Positions 53,103 to 55,343 of a stretch of DNA of 55,343 nucleotides are shown one piece after another. Each line of letters begins with the position of its first letter. Positions within the stretch are counted from its first letter, which is position 1. The position numbers and the translations under genes are program-made. The notes beneath the pieces are model-generated. The model saw only the letters and a program-made list of their open reading frames with translations, made no database searches and was not told the DNA's origin. This stretch comes from Rubrivivax sp. (lineage in GTDB: Bacteria; Pseudomonadota; Gammaproteobacteria; Burkholderiales; Burkholderiaceae_C), in assembly GCA_030653385.1 (NCBI GenBank), contig JAURZM010000012.1:1-55343 (forward strand), written 5' to 3'.

Positions 53103-54290
53103 TTAACCAGCGGGTCCATCAACGGTTGCGGCGCGCCGGTTCTGCAGCCGCAGCCACCAGATCGCCACCGTGACAGCCCCGATGGGCAGCAGCGAGCCCA
53201 GGTTGAGCCAGGTCCAGCCTTGTGTGGTGATCAGCGCGCCCGACGCAAACGAGCTCATCGCCATGGTCCAGAACACACAGGTGTCCATCAAGCCCTGCGC
53301 GCGGTTTTTCTCTTCGGGCCGGTAGGTCTGTGTCAGCAGTGTGCTGCCGCCGGTGTACAGGAAGTTCCAACCCACGCCCAGGGCAAACAGCGCCACCAGA
53401 AACTGCATCAGGTCCACGCCGCTCAGCGCCACGGCCACACACACCAGGTTCAAGGCCGCACCCACCAGCATCACGGGAATGGCACCGAAGCGCTTGATCA
53501 GGTTGCCGGTGAAGAAGCTGGGCACGAACATGCCCAGCACATGCCACTCGAGCACCAGCGCGGCGCTCTCGAAGGGGTGCTTGCACTGCGCCATGGCAAT
53601 CGGCGTGGCCGCCATCAGCAGGTTCATCACGCCGTAGCCCAGCGCAGCGGCAACGATGGCCACCACGAAGGCCGGCTGACGGGCCAGTTCGGCTGCTGAA
53701 CGGCCGTTGACAGCGCCGGGCAGCGGCGCCACGTGCGCCGGAAAGCGGATGAAGCTCATCACCACCAGCCCGAGCAGTGCCACGCCCACCAGCGCCAGGT
53801 AGGCGCCGGCAAAAGGCACGGCCAGCCAGGTGCGTGTGGCGCTGGCCAGGTTGGGTCCGATGAAGGCGCCAGCCACACCACCCGCCAGCACCCACGACAG
53901 TGCACGCTCCTTGAAGGCCGGCTGCACCAGCTCGGCACCGGCGAAACGGTACAGCGCGCCGTTGGCGCTGTAGAAGCCGGCAAACAAGGTGGACGCGACC
54001 AGCAACCAGAAGTTGCTCGTGCTGACAGCCAGGGCACACAAGGCCGACGACAAGGCCGCGACGAGCAAACCCACCTGGAAGGACTTCTTGCGCCCCACCC
54101 GAGCTTGCAGCCGTGCCACCGGCATCGCAGACAGCGCCGCCCCCACGACGTAGCCGGTGACCGGCAAAGTGGCCATCCAGCCCAGGGGTGCCAGCGACAG
54201 GCCGACCAGGCCGTTGATGGCGATGAAGGCCACGTTGTTGGTCAGGAAAAGCGCCTGACACACTGTCAGCAGCATCAGGTGACGGTTCAT
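53103..54290 (-). CDS. MFS transporter, 12 TM
   Basis: A 395-residue MFS permease from ATG 54290 (MNRHLMLLTVCQALFLTNNVAFIAINGLVGL). The loop 2-3 motif reads MPVARLQARVGRKKSFQVGLLVA (A-type RxGRKK), and VLAGGVAGAFIGPNLA and FALGVGWNFLYTGGSTLLTQTYRPEEKNRAQG are conserved MFS elements. It resembles predicted drug or sugar-efflux permeases (YhjX-like group), but the substrate is unknown. It is separated by 110 bp from ydcS and is not obviously in its operon. Confidence 0.88.
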   Translation of the reverse strand: MNRHLMLLTVCQALFLTNNVAFIAINGLVGLSLAPLGWMATLPVTGYVVGAALSAMPVARLQARVGRKKSFQVGLLVAALSSALCALAVSTSNFWLLVASTLFAGFYSANGALYRFAGAELVQPAFKERALSWVLAGGVAGAFIGPNLASATRTWLAVPFAGAYLALVGVALLGLVVMSFIRFPAHVAPLPGAVNGRSAAELARQPAFVVAIVAAALGYGVMNLLMAATPIAMAQCKHPFESAALVLEWHVLGMFVPSFFTGNLIKRFGAIPVMLVGAALNLVCVAVALSGVDLMQFLVALFALGVGWNFLYTGGSTLLTQTYRPEEKNRAQGLMDTCVFWTMAMSSFASGALITTQGWTWLNLGSLLPIGAVTVAIWWLRLQNRRAATVDGPAG

Positions 54291-54686
54291 CGGCGAGAGT
54301 GTCGCACCGCACGGAACCATTCCCCGGCCGAGTCGCTCCATCGCGGTGCGCTGTTGCTGTCAGCCGCGTGCAGAGATGACACGTTGAGTGCATGATGGCA
54401 AGGCACGGTGCTTGCATCAAAGCAGCATGTCGTGAGTGATCACACGGCATCCGTCGATGCTGGAAACTGGCACCCGTTTGGGCGGTTCATTCGGTGCTTC
54501 AGCCGCGCAGAATGTTCCATGCTGAGATCACATCGCCGTCGGTGAGCATGTTGTGCCGACAGCCGGAAAGCTCTGATGGAGCCTGGGCCCGTACAGCCGG
54601 GACTTCATCAGAACTTCCCAGGCGCGGCCAGGGGCAGGGTTGTCCTCCCCACCGTGTGCTGGCCCCCTTTACCGGAGGTCCCACGC
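54291..54686. other. Long intergenic region upstream of prkA
   Basis: A 396-bp region between divergent MFS and prkA genes. It carries the sigma-54 promoter at 54401..54416 and a leader of about 260 nt before prkA. Within the leader I see no ORF with a good start site. A short GTGATCAC palindrome (54436-54443) may be an operator. A second -24-like TGGCAC at 54468 lacks the -12 GC and was not called. Confidence 0.5.
54401..54416 (+). promoter_or_regulatory. Sigma-54 (-24/-12) promoter upstream of prkA
   Basis: AGGCACGGTGCTTGCA agrees with TGGCACRNNNNTTGCW at 15 of 16 positions, with GG and GC separated by 10 bp; it is the best -24/-12 element seen in the window. Predicted start near 54427. 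E. coli yeaGH, the homologue of prkA, is also sigma-54 controlled. Confidence 0.75.
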
Positions 54687-55343
54687 ATGGATGTGATCAG
54701 CAATTTCGCCGCGCGCTTCGAGCGCACGCGTGAAGAAGAAATCTCGCTCGAGGACTACCTCGCCGAGTGCAAACGCAACCCCCTGGCCTATGCCACCGCC
54801 GCCGAGCGCATGCTCAAGGCGATCGGTGAACCGGCCTCGGTGGACACGCGCAACGACCCACGTTTGTCCAGGCTGTTTGCGAACAAGGTGATCAAGGTCT
54901 ACCCGGCCTTTGCCGAGTTCTACGGCATGGAAGACGCCATCGAACAGGTGGTGTCCTACTTCCGCCATGCCGCGCAGGGGCTGGAAGAAAAGAAGCAGAT
55001 CCTGTACTTGCTGGGCCCCGTGGGCGGTGGCAAGAGCAGCATCGCCGAACGGCTGAAGCAGCTGATGCAGGAAGTGCCCTTCTACGCCATCAAGGGCAGC
55101 CCGGTGAACGAAAGCCCGCTGGGCCTGTTCGACGCGGTGGAAGACGGGCCCATCCTGGAAAGTGAATACGGCATCCCGCGTCGCTACCTCAATCGCATCC
55201 TGAGCCCGTGGGCCGTGAAGCGGCTCGAAGAGTACGGCGGCGACATCCGCAAGTTCAAGGTGACCAAGCGCCACCCCAGCATCCTGAAGCAGGTGGGCAT
55301 CAGTAAGACCGAACCGGGCGACGAAAACAACCAGGACATCAGC
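54687..55343 (+). CDS. prkA: Serine protein kinase PrkA, 5' part (runs off the window)
   Basis: An open frame of 219 codons without a stop, cut by the window end. MDVISNFAARFERTREEEISLEDYLAECK begins it, GGAGG lies eight bases before the ATG, and the AAA-like motif LLGPVGGGKSSIAERLKQL (Walker A) is followed by FYAIKGSPVNESPLGLF. This is the N-terminal domain of PrkA (YeaG). PrkA proteins are linked to stress and nitrogen starvation, often with yeaH and spoVR genes downstream, beyond this window. The sigma-54 promoter upstream fits. Confidence 0.92.
   Translation, partial: MDVISNFAARFERTREEEISLEDYLAECKRNPLAYATAAERMLKAIGEPASVDTRNDPRLSRLFANKVIKVYPAFAEFYGMEDAIEQVVSYFRHAAQGLEEKKQILYLLGPVGGGKSSIAERLKQLMQEVPFYAIKGSPVNESPLGLFDAVEDGPILESEYGIPRRYLNRILSPWAVKRLEEYGGDIRKFKVTKRHPSILKQVGISKTEPGDENNQDIS

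Noticed and set aside
54468..54483. Second -24/-12-like element upstream of prkA
   Set aside because: TGGCAC is present but the -12 position has GG instead of GC and the TTGC block is lost.

Overview
The window is high-GC, densely coded DNA from a betaproteobacterium, most likely Burkholderiales of the Rubrivivax/Leptothrix/Ideonella type. I infer this from the mnmG-rsmG-lysE-parA order, the form II Cox-type molybdenum hydroxylase island, PEP-CTERM proteins with PrsT, and YejABEF and Ydc-type transporters. The genus is a guess. There are no tRNA or rRNA genes and no CRISPR array. The window opens one base outside an IS3-family element that has decapitated a DUF4397 gene, and it ends inside prkA.

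Layout. 1-2.2 kb: IS3 element and broken DUF4397 gene. 2.3-5.6 kb: pirin, DUF427, a possible PD-(D/E)XK nuclease-fold protein and an EAL-HDOD protein. 5.7-9.7 kb: a PEP-CTERM protein and the TPR protein PrsT. 10-17.3 kb: thioredoxin-domain protein and the yejABEF peptide importer. 17.4-19.8 kb: glutathione transferase, a MoeB/ThiF enzyme and a second PEP-CTERM protein (VWA). Both PEP-CTERM genes have a -24/-12 (sigma-54) promoter about 50 nt before the start codon. 20-30.8 kb: a molybdenum hydroxylase island (coxS-L-M-D-E-G, divergent xdhC, an AcoR-like regulator without the GAFTGA loop, and moeA). 30.9-34.8 kb: glutaredoxin-like protein, serine hydrolase and an ABC-2 exporter.

34.8-36.6 kb is the most unusual part. 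A LuxR-type regulator with an altered ligand pocket lies back to back with an RsaM-like gene, and no luxI is in the window. Three lux-box-like dyads surround them. One precedes a 24-codon ORF. One sits between luxR and the RsaM-like gene. One precedes an intergenic stretch with a C(UUCG)G-capped hairpin and a strong intrinsic terminator, which I read as a small RNA of about 140 nt. The two outer boxes have the same 21-bp spacing to similar -10 hexamers, so the whole looks like a small regulon.

36.6-38.1 kb: DUF2892, a Crp-like regulator, a YkgJ-type protein and a DUF2061 protein. 38.2-46.6 kb: mnmG, rsmG, lipocalin, lysE, parA, GNAT, argC, hydrolase, membrane protein and parB. Here parA and parB are separated by four genes, and parS-like sites lie inside mnmG and rsmG. 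46.6-54.3 kb: a LysR regulator, the ydcSTUV-patD putrescine/4-aminobutyraldehyde operon and an MFS permease. 54.4 kb to the end: a sigma-54 promoter, a long leader and the 5' part of prkA.

All assignments come from reading the translations and motifs; no search was run.
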